Part shown: positions 32,159 through 44,215 of the stretch, piece by piece
Layout: every line of letters begins with the position of its first letter
Position numbering within the stretch: position 1 is the first letter of the stretch
Assembly (NCBI GenBank): GCA_007922195.1
Contig: ML681997.1
Coordinates: 12,288,142 to 12,352,141, forward strand
Source: Podocnemis expansa
Taxonomy: Eukaryota > Chordata > Testudines > Podocnemididae
Length of the DNA stretch: 64,000 nt
Reading direction: 5' to 3'
Notes under the pieces: generated by a model
The model's input: the letters and a program-made list of their open reading frames with translations, nothing else
Told to the model about the DNA's origin: nothing
Databases searched by the model: none
Program-made: the position numbers and the translations under genes

Positions 32159-32489
32159 TGAAAATCTCTTTGTCTATGGAACTGATGTAGAATACTTTGT
32201 GTCACTTAAAAGCAGGATAGGTAAGTGCTGTACGGGGAAAACTACTGGTTGAGGATTGATTTGTCTCAATTGGTTGTTTTGTTCTGACCCATTGGTTTGG
32301 AGGACTGAGAACCAACTTCCATCCTGTTAATTTTCAATGTGTGAGGTGCATGCTTGAGAAAGTTGTCTGACAGGTCTCCATTTGTCCATCTATCCCATAA
32401 GATAAATGTGCAGCAACAGTAGCATATTTCTCCTCACTGGATTTGCCAGTCTGCCTCAATCCTGACTTTGAGGAACTGCCTCTAGAGGT
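32159..32489. other. Unassigned non-coding sequence
   Basis: Nothing recognised. Confidence 0.5.
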
Positions 32490-33150
32490 CCATCACAAGG
32501 TGACAGACCCCTATAAGAGGGAGTGGGTCAAATACACCTGTGCTTGTCAGCTGCCTCCTCATTGGATTTGAGAGAGATCAACTGGGCCATATAAAAGGGA
32601 GAGCTCAACAACAAAGTGGATCAACCAGGAGACTAGCAGGTGAGACCTGCCAGGGATCAGGTCTCTGAGGAAAGATGAAGAAAGGTCTTTGAAGGCCATG
32701 CCAGAGAAGAGGGAGGAATCATCAGGAAGCCAGTAGAGGGACTGGCCTTCTGGGCAGAGAACTATGGCTGGGTAGGGTGGGAGGCTAAGATCAGCAAAGA
32801 GAGATGTCTGTTTGCTCTTTGGGCCAGAGAGCTGGAGCTAAGGGGCCAGCAAGGGCAGAAGACTGGGCCTGAGGTATGGTAAGAAATAGTGGAGCTGTAC
32901 TGGAGAGCTGGAGCATGACGAGCAGGCTGAACCTTGTGGACTGTTGGGACTTGAAAATTGACTGTGTGAGGAATTCTGGATTATGTCTGTAGGACCTTCT
33001 GGTTTATGTGCGCTGGGTTTTCTCAGGTGATGCTGTAAATTTAACTATGCAACAGTGTTATATAGAAGGATAGCTAGTGATATGTACACACAGTTTTTAA
33101 GCCTTTGTGGAATATATCTAGGGGAGACTAAGGCACACATATGTGACATA
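32490..33150 (+). mobile_element. Putative solo LTR
   Basis: A TATA-type CATATAAAAGG at 32588-32598 lies in a purine-rich, GAGA-rich region and the block ends near GGCACACA. The layout resembles the LTR candidate at 2216-2997. No polyadenylation signal or target duplication was fixed, so extent and class are tentative. Confidence 0.35.
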
Positions 33151-34089
33151 CCGTGGTCTGCTGCGTGAGGGCCCTTCTACTGGGGGCAGCCTTGTTAGAC
33201 GTTCTTTCCATGCTCATTTGGTCCTGGCCTATCTGCTGAGATGGTTGATATGGTGGACAGATTATTCTGATAGTCTGGTGTTTTTTGAGATAGAATCATA
33301 GAAGTTACATGGGTATAAGCTTTAAGTAGTTAAGAATAATTCTTAAACACACCAGGCAGGGCTTTGATGTTTGTACGATGCCTGGCACAAAGGAGTTCTG
33401 GTTCATGAGTGGGGCTTCTAGATGCTACTGCAATACAAATAAATATTAATTAATAATCTGGAGAGATCGATGCAAAGAACTACCTTTTATTGGTGATGCA
33501 CTTCTGGCATCTAAAGCTATTCACTTATTGAACAGCTGACTGAAGGCTTACTTCATCATCAAACATTCAGCTTAACAGGACTAGGAAGGACATCTGCAAC
33601 ATGCCACCTAGTGACAACCAGTGACATTTCAATCTGTTGCTAGGATGTGGTGACAGATGTCTGGAACTGTTCGACATGGAATCTGCAGCCAAACCACAAA
33701 CTTTCTCCTGGTGTCTTGAACATTTTGAAATATTATTTTATCTGCAAACTGACTAACAATCTCATTTAACTGATTTTTCAGTTTCATTTAGGTGATGTTG
33801 AAAGCACCTGTACGCTACTGTGACGACTGACCTTATAAAAACCTAGATTGTTGAAAACGTCTATTAGTTTTTATGGACAATTTTTCCACCAAAGCATCTC
33901 TGTTAAACAGCTTATGCTTTAGACCTTTTTTTTAGGACCTGTAGATTTTGAGAAGCTCTCAGGATCAGAGATATAGCCAAACAATTGATCTTAATTTGAC
34001 ATTTACATGCTCTGAAAGGACCAGATCCTTCTACCATGAAATCTGTAGGGGTCTTACCATTGACTGCAGTGGCAGCAGAATTGGACCCA
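33151..34089. other. Unassigned non-coding sequence
   Basis: No gene or transposon end is supported. Confidence 0.5.
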
Positions 34090-34532
34090 GAAGAACAGCA
34101 ATATTTGTTCAGACCCATGGTCCATGTAACCCACCATCTTGTCCTTTGACAGCAGCAGGTACCAGATGTTTCAGAGGTAATTAACAGAACTGGGCAATTA
34201 TCAAGTGATCCCTCCCCTGTTATCCACTTTGAGCTTTTAGCAGTCTGAGTTGTAGGGACACTCAGAACATGAGATTGCATCCCTGTCCATCTTGGCTTGA
34301 AGCTATCTAGCTATTTTTTAAAACCCAGTTACACTTTAGGCCTTCATGACATCCTCTGGCAACAGGTTTGAAAGGAAGAATGTGCACTGTGCGAAGAATT
34401 GCTTCCTTACATATATTTTAAACCTCCTGCTTATTAATTTCATTGAGTGACCCTTGGTTCTTGTGTTACGTGAAGGGTAAATAATACTTCCTTATTCACT
34501 TCCTCAGCCCTCTAACTCATCTGTCCTTCATT

Positions 34533-35403
34533 CAGTGGCGTACTGAGGCTATGTGGCATTCGGGGGCCAAGTCACATTTACCGCTTCCCCCCACCTCATG
34601 CCCTGCCCTGTGCAGTCCCTCCCTCCCCAGTGACTGGGGCCCCTCCTGCTTTGTGTGGAGGAGGGATGCAGAGGGTGGGGGGGCATGAGGCACAGGGTGG
34701 GGGAGAGGCAAACATGACAGCCCCCAGACTGCAGACAGCCAGTGCACCCTGCGCTCCTACCACAGGCATTGGAGGTGGCCGTGTGGCTGTGCCACGGCCC
34801 CTGGCACTTAAGAGGGCAGTGGGGAGCCAGGGTCAGAGGTTGCACCCGCTTCCTTCCTTTCCACCACAGGCACGGAGCAGCGTTCCCGGCTGCCCCTCCC
34901 CAGGGGGCTGCTGTTTTTGTTGGTGGGGCACCGGAGCAGGCGTGTTCGGTAGAGTTTGGGTCGCTTTGCCCCCAGCCTCCCTAGCTCTGAATGGGCCCTC
35001 TCCAGGGCCTGGTGGCGAGGCAGCTCCAGTTCAGCATTTGGGGGGCTGGGGGTGGAGTGGCCCAAACTCTGCCGAATGGGCCTGCTCCAGGGCCTCACCC
35101 CTGAAAGCAGCAGCCCCACGCTGGCCACTTTCCACCCCCTGGGGAGGGGCGGCCAGCTGATGGGCAGGCAGGACAGCTGGGAATGTTGCTCTGTATCTGC
35201 AGGGGAGTGGAGGGAGGGTGGCATGGCCCCGGCCTCAGCTACCTCCCCACACCCCCAAAGCGCCAGGGTCTTGGCCTGAAAGCTTGTAGCCTGGGCTAGG
35301 AGCCCTTCAATTCGGCTCTGGTGCAGGGCCAGCTGGGTGCTCTCCTGCAGGCCAGCATCTGGGTGCTTGGCCCTCCCCTGCTCCCAGGGTCTGTACGCCA
35401 CTG
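34533..35403. mobile_element. hAT element, 871 bp, nested in CR1
   Basis: Ends CAGTGGCGTACTGAGG and CTGTACGCCACTG are inverted repeats. The perfect 8-bp duplication CCTTCATT flanks it (34525-34532 and 35404-35411). The GC-rich interior has complementary segments (GGTAGAGTTTGGGTCGC facing GGCCCAAACTCTGCC). Apparent long frames on both strands are compositional. It sits inside the minus-strand CR1. Confidence 0.96.
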
Positions 35404-35453
35404 CCTTCATTGTCTCTCCTCTAAGCCAAAAAGTTAGTCTTGTTAATATGTCC

Positions 35454-35640
35454 TCATGTGGAAGTAGTCCCATACCTCTCATCTTTGTTGCCCGTCTCTG
35501 TATCTTTTCCTATTCCGATATGTTTTCTGAGATGAGGCAACCAGAACTGCACACAGTATTTAATGTGTGGATGTACCATGGATTTATATAGTGGCATTAT
35601 TATATTTGCTGTCTTATTATCTATCCCTTTCTGAATGGTT
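35454..35640 (-). pseudogene. CR1 ORF2 fragment
   Basis: The minus-strand frame reads GIDNKTANIIMPLYKSM and then HPHIKYCVQFWLPHLRK, a segment of CR1 ORF2 beyond the reverse transcriptase core. It is truncated by frameshifts and lies between the hAT and mariner-type insertions. Confidence 0.85.
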
Positions 35641-35795
35641 CCCAATATTTGGTTAGCTTTTTTGACTGCTTCTGCACATTGAGCATTTTCAGAGAACTAT
35701 CCAGAATGACTGCAAAATCCTTCTCAAGCGATAACAGCTAATGTAGACCCCATCATTTTGTATGTATAGTTGATATTGGAAAACAACATGCATTA

Positions 35796-36532
35796 CAGTC
35801 GAACCTTAATGATTCAAATGAACAGCCTGTGGAAACAGAAGTAAGCAATCAGGCAGGAACAAAGGGGCGGAGAGGAAGCGAATACTATACTTTTGCAGTA
35901 TTGTATCTTAAAGGTCTGCACATTTTGGTTTCTGGCCCCCAACTCTGCCTGCCATATGAGGGGCAGCCCCTTCAAAGTCGGAAGTGAAGATGCTGAGGGT
36001 CATAGGCACTGCTGTGAGCCACTGTCACTGACCAAAGGCAGCCAGACTGAAGAGCGCAGAGCAGAAGCACTTTGTCACACCATGGCCTCAGAAGGCAGAG
36101 GAGCTTGAGCTGAAGCGGCAGAAAGACGGCACTGTTGAGAGCTGCTGCTGTTGCAGCCAAATTCTGGCCTGGAGTGGGTGCTAAAGTTGGAGCTGTTGTC
36201 TGCATGCAGCGCGCTGAAGTTTTAAAGGGCCACAGCCTGTGCACCAATCCTGCTCACACACTGTCCATGGTTGCACTCCTGAGTCCTGCCAGCACCTCTG
36301 GGAGTGCAAGGAGCAGGGGAGGGACGGAGGCTGGCAGCAGGCGATTGGTGCCAGGCTGCTGTGGAAAGCAGGCAATACTGCTGGATGCCACCTTTGCAGA
36401 GATGTCTCCTAGCCTCAGCTGGAGACGCTGACTGCAGGGTCCTGCACCATACTGTTCAGTTCAGAGTTATGAACATTTCAGGGTTACCAAAACCTCCATT
36501 CCTGAGGAGTTCGCATCTTTGAGGCTTGACTG
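35796..36532. mobile_element. Tc1/mariner-type (Tigger-like) element nested in CR1
   Basis: Ends CAGTCGAACCTTAATG and CTTTGAGGCTTGACTG are inverted repeats of about 20 bases with mismatches. A TA dinucleotide flanks each side (35794-35795 and 36533-36534). CR1 homology is continuous across the TA when compared with 54296-57370, which supports a precise insertion. No transposase frame remains. Confidence 0.85.
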
Positions 36533-36683
36533 TACTTTGCACTTTAACTACCATTTTGTTGCCCAGTCACCCAATTTTGTGAAATCCTTTTGTTTGTCCT
36601 CGCTTTGGACTTCACTCTCCTGAGTAATTTTGTATCATCTGCAGCGTTTGCCACCTCACAGTATACCCCTTTTCCCTGATTGT

Positions 36684-36849
36684 CAGGAGTGCCCTTGGCC
36701 TGGAAAAAGACCTGGGGCTTGGGCACAAGGACTCGGGGCTTGCACACTCTAAGCGCACCACTGCTGCAGCACCACCACGGCAGACTCAGGGCTCTGGCTC
36801 CAGAACCCGGGGCTTAAGCTCTTTAAAACCAACACCAATGATGCCCCTG
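36684..36849. mobile_element. Short hAT-like insertion in CR1
   Basis: CR1 homology breaks near 36676 and resumes near 36857. The insert begins CAGGAGTGCCCTTGG and ends TGATGCCCCTG, which is hAT-like. Flanking octamers CTGATTGT and CCAGTCAT agree poorly, so the edges are uncertain. Confidence 0.5.
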
Positions 36850-37070
36850 CCAGTCATTCATAGATATGCTGAACATCACTGGTCCCAGGGCTGATCTTTG
36901 CACAGCCTTGGTATTTACCTCTTTGCACTGTGAAAAATGACCTTTTATTCATACTGTTTGTTTCCTATCTTAACCCGGTACTGATTGATGAGAGGAACTT
37001 TCACTTATCCCATGACTGCTTACTTTGTTTGAGAGTCTTTGGTGTGGGACCTTGTCAAAGACTTTCTGAT

Positions 37071-38039
37071 TTAGAATATCAGATTTAGGCTTCTTATGCC
37101 CTTCTAGAGTTTCTTCCATTTGTTTCACATTTTCAGGTCTTTGATAATCAATCTAAGGCCTCAGCTATTTATGATGTGCTGAGGTCACTGACAAATTTCC
37201 TCCCACTGACAAATTTCATCCCATTCCTCGGATCACTGCATTCTGTTGCTCAGCAGATATTCTCTGTAACTGTGACAGAAAAAGGGAGTCAAAGATAGCT
37301 ACATGAGGACTTGCATTAAATATGCCTTGTGGAAACAGTAGCCTGTGGAAACTAATGTGCCTCTCACCCCTAAAGAGAAATATATCATACTTATGTAAGG
37401 AGAAATACAGAGGAGGAAATTGGACTCCAGTGAGGAAGGTGAGTGAGGGGGTGATTCACCGATTTGCGTTTTTAAAAGGCAGCCTTTATTACTGGCTGTT
37501 TGATTTTTTTAAAAACTGAAATGAGAGAGAGGAGGCCACAGCAGGGGAGGAGTTTATACAGCTGGCTTCCAAAGGGAAGAGATGGTTCTGTGGTAGAACT
37601 GGGAGATTTTATTTATTTTTTGGAAAAGGCATATTCAGCATCACTGAAACACCCAGGGAATTCGGGTGGGTTTTTGCCAAATTGTCTCCATCCCCCTGCC
37701 ACCCCCACCCCTCAAAATCCTAAAAAATCAAAACTGTTTTTCTTTTGACATTGTTTTAAATAAAACATTTTGATTGTTTGGTGGTCAAAACAACTTTTCA
37801 CTCCAAAATTTTCTGTAACTGCATTTCTTAAACAAATGATTTTAAGAGACTGAAATTGAAATGATACGTTCCAGTTTTGTCAAAGCAAAACATTTAGTTT
37901 GACCCCCAAATATATATATGGGGGGGATAACCAAAACTGCCTCTAGTCCTTCCCCCACCCCACACTTTTTTTGAATTAGCAGTGACTCAGTCCTTCACAT
38001 GGTTCAAGCGTTTGCCAGGGGCCCGGGAGATTCATATAT
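37071..38039. other. Unassigned non-coding sequence
   Basis: No supported gene. Contains short homopolymers and a CCCCACCCC-rich patch around 37930-37970. Confidence 0.5.
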
Positions 38040-38420
38040 TTTTAGGCCAGAGGGCAGTAGAATGATCATCTAGTCCTAGGGACTGAAACCTGCGGCTCTC
38101 TGGCTGCCACCTCACAGCTCCAGGCCCACCCCTGCCTGTAGGGGGTGCACTCCTGGTTCTAGGCTCCTTCCACCCCAGCAGCCTTATGACAGATACCCTG
38201 GCCCATCATCCCCACTCCCTCATCAGGAGGTTACATCCACCGTGGCTCTCAAAACACTTGGTTACAGAAGAAATTTTAAAAAATGGCTTTTCTTATCTTT
38301 TGTGTTGCTGACCCCTCATCTAGTCTGACCTCCTGCATAACACAGGCCATAGGATTTCTATCAGTACCTTCTGCACCAGGTCCACAACTCCTTTTTACTT
38401 ACAGCATATCTTTTAAAAAC
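38040..38420 (-). mobile_element. CR1-like fragment split by a hAT element
   Basis: TTTTTAGGCCAGAGGGCAG and ATGATCATCTAGTC on the left, with CATCTAGTCTGACCTCCTGC and ATAACACAGGCCATAGG on the right, read as one LINE 3' end interrupted at CATCTAGTC. Assignment to CR1 rests on general resemblance of such ends. Confidence 0.6.
38076..38327. mobile_element. hAT element, about 252 bp
   Basis: The 9 bases CATCTAGTC occur on both sides (38067-38075 and 38327-38335), which gives an 8-bp duplication with one ambiguous base. The ends CTAGGGACTGAAACC and GTTGCTGACCCCT are decayed CAGGGGTC-type inverted repeats. Inner parts are GGCTCTCTGGC and CCGTGGCTCTC. Confidence 0.75.
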
Positions 38421-38429
38421 AGCTCCATT

Positions 38430-38985
38430 CTTCCATGAAACAGAGATCTGGGTTCAATTCCTGCTTCTGCCACAAATTGTGACATGTCTTTTAATTTCCC
38501 GGACTATGTCTAAACTAGAGGGCTTGGGTAAGTCAACTTAATAAGTTCAACTTAAAGTCCCCATTTGTTTTAGTTGACTTTATAAAGTTGACTTAAGCCA
38601 GGGGACCCATTTAAAGTCAACTTAATAAAGTCAATTTTAAATGAGTCCCCATTTGTTTAAGTTGACTTTATAAAGTTGACTTAAGTGGCTCTCCTACCTT
38701 AAGTTGACATTAAGTAAACTTTAATGGCCATATTTTGTTAATTCAACTTAATAAAGTTGACTTAACCCTTAGAGTTGACTTTAAGGATGAGAGTTATTAA
38801 GCTGACTTAGGCAAGTGCTTAAGTCAACTCAATGAACTCCCAATGTGGCCCTGGAGTTGCTTAGGTTGACTTAAGCCTCCAGTATAGACATAGCCTCTAT
38901 GCCTAAGTTCCCCATCTGTAAAATAGGGGGGATGATGATACTAAATTTCCACCACTCTGCATGTGTCTTGTCTGTTTCATTAGTA
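38430..38985 (+). mobile_element. MIR-like remnant split by a TIR transposon
   Basis: GGGTTCAATTCCTGCTTCTG and TGTCTTTTAATTTCC (38453-38500) continue at 38896 with TCTATGCCTAAGTTCCCCAT and CTGTAAAATAGGGGGG, the usual MIR core order. The separating element is 38501-38895. Confidence 0.75.
38501..38895. mobile_element. 3-bp-TSD-type TIR transposon (TTAAGTCGACTTAA type)
   Basis: Ends GGACTATGTCTAAACTAGAG and CCAGTATAGACATAGCC are inverted repeats. The body is a string of AAGTCAACTTAATAA, AAAGTTGACTTAAG and TTAAGTTGAC motifs on both strands. The duplication is unclear because the MIR target is diverged. It lies inside a MIR remnant and is therefore younger. Confidence 0.85.
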
Positions 38986-40044
38986 AAGAGAACTGAGCAT
39001 GGACTGCCTCAAACTATATGTTGATATAGTACCTAGCCCTGATCTCAATTGTCTCAATGCTACTGTAGTATTTACTGCTACTAGCTTAATTCTGAACAAC
39101 TGGTCCAACATCTGGATTGCTCCCGGTCTAATGTTAAACAGTGCTGGTGAGGTATTAAGAAGTCTTTGAGAATTATTCCTAAAGAAGTACACACATGAGC
39201 AGGAAGAAGAAGTTATACCTTGGGAAAGATTGTAAAGTTGTATATAATAGGTGTGTGCAAGCTAAAACTGCTTTCCGAGAAATGTATGATATGTTGTCCC
39301 ATTTCTCTTTTGTGATACTGTACTAGCTTGAAGTTATCATATTCTATACTAGGGAGATGTTATATAAAAGAAGGGCATATATATGCAGATAATTAACAAA
39401 GTGCTACCTGCTGACACACAAGAATATGTAGCTCTGTTCATAAGTGAATAAATTCAATAAAGTTGTTGTTATGCATTGCAAATAGCCTCCTGGTGTCAGC
39501 TATTAACATTTTGCACAGGGATTAAGAGTATATAATGAGGGCTTGCATTTGGTCTTAGAAAATCTCCCAGCACAAGTATTGTAAAGTCCTAAATTTCCAA
39601 GTTATCTACAGAATAGCTGAAATAATCTGTAGGCATCAGTGTGACACGCAAGTTATTTTAAGTCTCTCCTCACCTGAGATGTCTACCAATACTTTGCTCA
39701 TGCTACTGTATGCTCCCATCTTTTGCTGACAAATTCCTTTTCCCTCATGCCATGGATCTTAATCTGGGTCTCTGCACATCCTTGCTGCATTGAATCAGGC
39801 TAGACATGTTAACTACACCATTTCCGTAAGGATTCAAACACTCAGGTCTCTGATAGGTGTCCTTAACTGCAACTTAATACAGTTCTTTGTTTGTAAATCC
39901 ATTACGAGTGTTGGATATTTCTTCAGTTCCCTCAATCAAAATAGCAATGAAATGAGGGGAATGAGTTTCTCAAGCTTATTGTGTATCTCTAGCTATTTAA
40001 CTATCCCCCATTTCTATAGTATATGAGCTCCTTACTAATGAATT
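38986..40044. other. Unassigned non-coding sequence
   Basis: No gene is supported. AATAAATTCAATAAAGTT at about 39448-39466 is an isolated polyadenylation-like signal. Confidence 0.5.
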
Positions 40045-40205
40045 GATCTTTACAATGCTCCTTTGAGATAAAGAGGTATTAACTTCACTTTACAGAAGGA
40101 GAATTGAGACACATGGACATTGTGACTTGCCCAAAGAAAGTTTGTGGCAGAGCTGGGAAATGAATCCACATCTCACTCCAGTCTCAATGCAGAGTCTTTA
40201 ACTTC
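40045..40205 (-). mobile_element. MIR-like remnant
   Basis: CACTTTACAGAAGGAGAATT, GAGACACATGGACATTGTGA, CTTGCCCAAAGAAAG and GGCAGAGCTGGGAAATGAAT follow the complement of the MIR core and tRNA-like head in order. Confidence 0.85.
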
Positions 40206-40464
40206 AACAGCCTGATTACAGAAAATCTCCTTCACTGCTGGCGTGTCCGTCACTTCTTATTGTGGTGGGTGTTGCTTTCTTTAGCTCCCTGGGTTAACAT
40301 TCTCTTTATGTTCCTGTGGCATCACCTTTGCCATAAATGGAATGTATATTGGGGAAAACATTTTCAAAAGAAGCTGCAGTCACCAAAATGCAAGAGCATC
40401 CTATTACTCATGCAAGGGAATAACGAGGTGAATAACTGCCTCATTTTCACAAACTGTTGTATCG

Positions 40465-41032
40465 CAATGTTCCCTCTAAGCTGCGCTGGCGCGCTGCAGT
40501 GCAGCCCGCCGCAGCCAGCAGTGCATCGCCGGCAGCCAGACTGCTTCAAGGGAGCTCCTGTGGAGCAGGGAGTTTTGAAAACTCCCGCCCAGAAAAGCTC
40601 TAACGGAGCATGCCCAGAAAATCTGGGCATGCTCTGTAGAGCTTCTCTGGCCCCAGGAGCTGTGGCTGGACCGTGCGGCTCCAGCCACAAGGTAAGTTTG
40701 TGGGGGCGGGGAGGCTGCCGGGGAGCCAGGAGTGGGCTGGGGGGGGTGGCCAGGAGCAGGCCCACGGGGGCGGCTGGGGGCGGGGGGGCTGCTGGGCAGC
40801 CGGGAGTGGTCCAGTGGGAGCCGGGAGGGCGCCTGGAGCGGGCCCACAGGGGCGGGGGGGCCGCTGGGAGCGGGGGTGGGGGGGCTGCAGGTGGCAGCTG
40901 GAGGCAGGGGGCAGGGGAACGGCTGGCAGCGGGCCGTGGGGGTGGGGGGCGCAGGAGCGGGCCCATGGGGGGGGGTAGTGCAGCGAGCAACATGAGTTGC
41001 TCAGCTGCTACCATCTCTTAGAGGGAACATTG
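40465..41032 (+). mobile_element. hAT-like element, CAATGTTCCCTCTAAG family, 568 bp
   Basis: Ends CAATGTTCCCTCTAAGC and CTTAGAGGGAACATTG are inverted repeats. Flanks TTGTATCG and TGTATCAG share six or seven offset bases. The body carries GGGAGTTTTGAAAACTCCC and GAGCATGCCCAGAAAATCTG, inverted relative to the copy at 4382-5501, then a G-rich minisatellite-like tract (40700-40980). This copy has no gap and shows what the gapped copy is likely to contain. Confidence 0.88.
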
Positions 41033-41472
41033 TGTATCAGGTATAAATATCTGGCCCCAATATTGTAAAAATCTTGTTTTTAATATATACAATTGAACTA
41101 GATATTTGAAAATTCACAGGGGCCTAAATTTTCAAAGCGGTTAGTTACTTTGGCACTCAAACCATGTAATGCTCTGATCTGAGAAGATGGAATGGGCCCT
41201 AACGACAGAGTGGAAATGCTCAGCACTTTCTGAAAGCTTGACTCTGTTACGGTGTTTCCATGGGAGGAGCTCTAGGAGGCCAGAGTAGATGATCACAAGG
41301 CTCCATTCTGGCTTTGGAATCTGAGTCTCAACTGCACACCTGAAATCGCTGCTCATTTTTGAAGACATGGATCATTCTCTTACACTGACCCACCAATAAC
41401 TAATTTCAGGGCTTCCCTACTGCATATTGTGACACTGATAATACCCCAAACAAAACTTTGGTTAAACTGTCC
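41033..41472. other. Unassigned non-coding sequence
   Basis: A GGGGCCTAAATTTTCAAAG patch at about 41118-41137 belongs to the GATTTTCA repeat family. No gene is supported. Confidence 0.45.
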
Positions 41473-41652
41473 CAGGGCGTCACTGGCATCGGGCTTATGG
41501 GGCTCAAGTCTCGAGTTATGGCCCCCCACCCCCAAGTCTGCCATGGCGGCAGCATGCGTAAAGAGTGCAAGCCCTGAATCCTGGTGCCTGAGCCCCAGGT
41601 CTTTTTCTGGGCCAGGCGCGCTCCTGAACTCTCCCATCTAGGAACTGCCCTG
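41473..41652. mobile_element. Probable hAT MITE, 180 bp
   Basis: Ends CAGGGCGTCACTGGC and TAGGAACTGCCCTG resemble hAT ends. Flanking octamers AACTGTCC and CACTGTGA share ACTGT only, so the call is tentative. Confidence 0.5.
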
Positions 41653-41855
41653 CACTGTGATCTATACAGAGCCACCCCACTCCAAGGAGAGCTTGCAGAA
41701 AATTTTTGTATCAGAGGAGAACAGCCCCTCCATACATTCCCTGGATTGGAAGGGAAGTGAACAGTTTTGTCCTATCTTTTATGATGAGCGTTTCAGTCTA
41801 TCAGAGAACAGCTGATCCATAACAACACAATTCCCTCTCATTGCTGTGTATATAT

Positions 41856-44215
41856 CAGGGCTGGCCAAACTTACGAAACTCAAGAGCCACACAAGTCAAT
41901 TATTAAAACTTCGAGAGCTGCACTGAGGCATATAACCACATATTTTTACCTACTCCAAAATTACTAAGCTTAAAATTCATTGTGAACTTTAATTTTATTG
42001 TAAAAATAGGGCAAATATTGATCCTACTAATGTCAATACTAATAATTATTTAAGGTTACCATGAAACTAGGCCTATACAGTAAAAACTTAGCTGTCGCTA
42101 GATGTAGAACACTACAGGCTTGTGGCAAGTTTTTTTTTAAATCTGGAAAGTAAGTTGTCAATGCAGTAGATAAAAGCTCTCTCAGATGCTGATCTCTAAA
42201 TATTGCGCAATGTTTTGAATTTCATTGTGGAATAGGATGCTTCACAGCAGTAAGTTGTGCCAAAAACTGAAAGTAATCTACATTCAGTTTTAAACTTCTC
42301 TCCTTTGTATATTCATTTCTTAGTATTCCACATCATGTTTAAAACTTGTAAAACATGATTTTATTTTAACAATGAGTACGCTGCATTAGGGCCTATGAGA
42401 AAATCTAAACATGCTATGGCTTCTCTGACCATGTCACGCTTCCCTTCCCCACCCCCTTGTTGCCTCGCTGAAGCCTCTTACCGTGCTGCTGCTTCTCTGC
42501 TCTCCCCATCCATGCCACACTTCTGCCCCCAACCCCACCCCAGCCCTGACCATGCCCCTGCTTCCCTGCCAACACTTCTGGCAGTAAACTTGTTCACTAA
42601 AATGCTCATGGACAGTGAAGACAAAAGGTCTGAGGACTCAACCAGACACAATTAATTTTAAAATGAAAGTAATAGTAAGGAAAAACACTGCTCTCATCTT
42701 AATCCTGTGAAGAGATGCACACAGGGACACCTTTTCAACTGTTCAGAATCACAACAGATCAATGAGAATTTATGGGGACATAAAGTGCAAGATGAGAGCC
42801 TGTTTCAGTAAGTGCTTTGGAGTCCCTGCACAGAAGATAGTATGGAAAAAATCCCATTGAGTTTATTCAGTTTGGGGTCAGGCCCTGTATAAATTCTAAA
42901 TATCAATATTTGGTTTTTATAATACAAAGTAAAATCTTTATTGGTGAGAGATTTTTTTCAGAAAGTTTATGACACAATGTTTCCATCCTCAGCCTTTCAC
43001 AACAATTACTCTCTTGTCTAATGGGCTCAGATACCCAAAGAGTCATTCATGAAGACTGCACTGAAATATAAATGAATTTTGACTACTGGTATACAACAAA
43101 GAAGAATTAATACATGTTGAATGCTGTTGAATGTTGAATCAGTAGAAGTATAGTGCTGCTGTTGAACTTTGCAGTGAATGTAAATTATCTTGGTAATTGA
43201 CTTAGTTATATTTAAAATTTTCTTATAAAATAAATGTACTAGCAGTTCCTTTTGCAAACAGATGACATATTGATGTCTCAGGCACACTTGTTGAATGGAT
43301 TTAAAGAATTTTTTTTTATACAGCCAGTTTTCAGAAGTGGTGGTCTATTCTAAGTCTAAATCATTTTGCATACTGAAAATGAACCATGATCCATAATAAG
43401 TACTTGTAAATTCTTTAAATTAATAGAGGTTTTTTTTAATAACCTTTTGACAGCAGTCAGTGGTTTTGGATGTAACATTTGTGTCAATTTTCAGTCATTT
43501 CTGATTATTCTTATTTAATTCTCAAAATAGAAATACAAGAGAAATAATTTTTCGTTATATTACAATATGTGGAAATGCCAGGTGATTTTTTTTTAAATAT
43601 TAATTTACAATTGCTTTTCAAGTTTAAGTTGCTAGATTATCATCAATTATCTGTAGTTCATTGTAGACTTGCTCTTGATCAATTTATCTTGCCAGTTTTA
43701 AAAATATTTACCCAGAAAACAACATCAAAAAAGAAAAGTATTTAAAAAATCATGCAATTAGTTAATTCTGCCTCTGTGTGCATCCAGTTTGTCCAATGAA
43801 TGAAGCCTGTGATGTTGTAATTAAAGACTGTATCATAATGCATACAGACAAGGAGGGTAGAATTAATATGGTTTGAGTAAACTGCAGAATCTGATATTTA
43901 CTCTTTGAGTGCTTTGCACCTGACCACATTGCTTTTCCCTGCTGGCTCTCACAATGCTTCCCCTCCCTTCCTCTCCCTGATCTTACCACGCTGTTGTTTC
44001 CCTGAGAGCTCTCACAGTGCTGTTCCTCCCCCGGCTCTGACCATGCTGCTTTTTTTCTGCCCACTCTCACAAGGCTGCTTCTCCCCTGCTGGCTCTCACC
44101 CTGCCACTGCCTCTCTGCTGTCCCCGACCATTGCAAATTTCTTGCCCTTGGATCCCACCATGCTCTCCCTGGAGATGCAATTTTTCTTTAAAGAGCCGCA
44201 GTTTGGCCACGTCTG
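41856..44215. mobile_element. hAT element, 2.36 kb, no transposase
   Basis: Ends CAGGGCTGGCCAAAC and GTTTGGCCACGTCTG are inverted repeats with few mismatches. The 8-bp duplication GTATATAT is perfect (41848-41855 and 44216-44223). Subterminal AAGAGCCACACAAG and AAAGAGCCGCAG continue the symmetry. Two C-rich blocks (about 42400-42580 and 43905-44150) resemble each other. The 1.3-kb AT-rich middle may be a further insertion or the original interior. No open frame resembles a hAT transposase. Confidence 0.9.

Larger units (their letters stand above)
34090..37070 (-). mobile_element. CR1-type LINE 3' portion, broken by three insertions
   Basis: The antisense copy begins with its own 3' end at 34090 and runs to a 5' truncation near 37070. 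It is homologous to 54296-57370 throughout. CR1 pieces are 34090-34532, 35404-35795, 36535-36683 and 36857-37070. They are separated by a hAT element, a mariner-type element and a short hAT-like element. ORF2 relics are readable at 35454-35640 (KTANIIMPLYKSMVHPH) and at about 36630-36660 (ADDTKLL). It is not functional. Confidence 0.9.

Noticed and set aside
17220..38895. CRISPR-like arrays suggested by regularly repeated AAGTCAACTTAA motifs
   Set aside because: Units are short palindromes with irregular spacing and no unique spacers. They belong to TIR transposons in a vertebrate genome.
40260..41021. 253-codon open frame as a gene
   Set aside because: It runs from unique sequence across the left end of a hAT-like element into its G-rich tandem core. 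The opposite strand is equally open.
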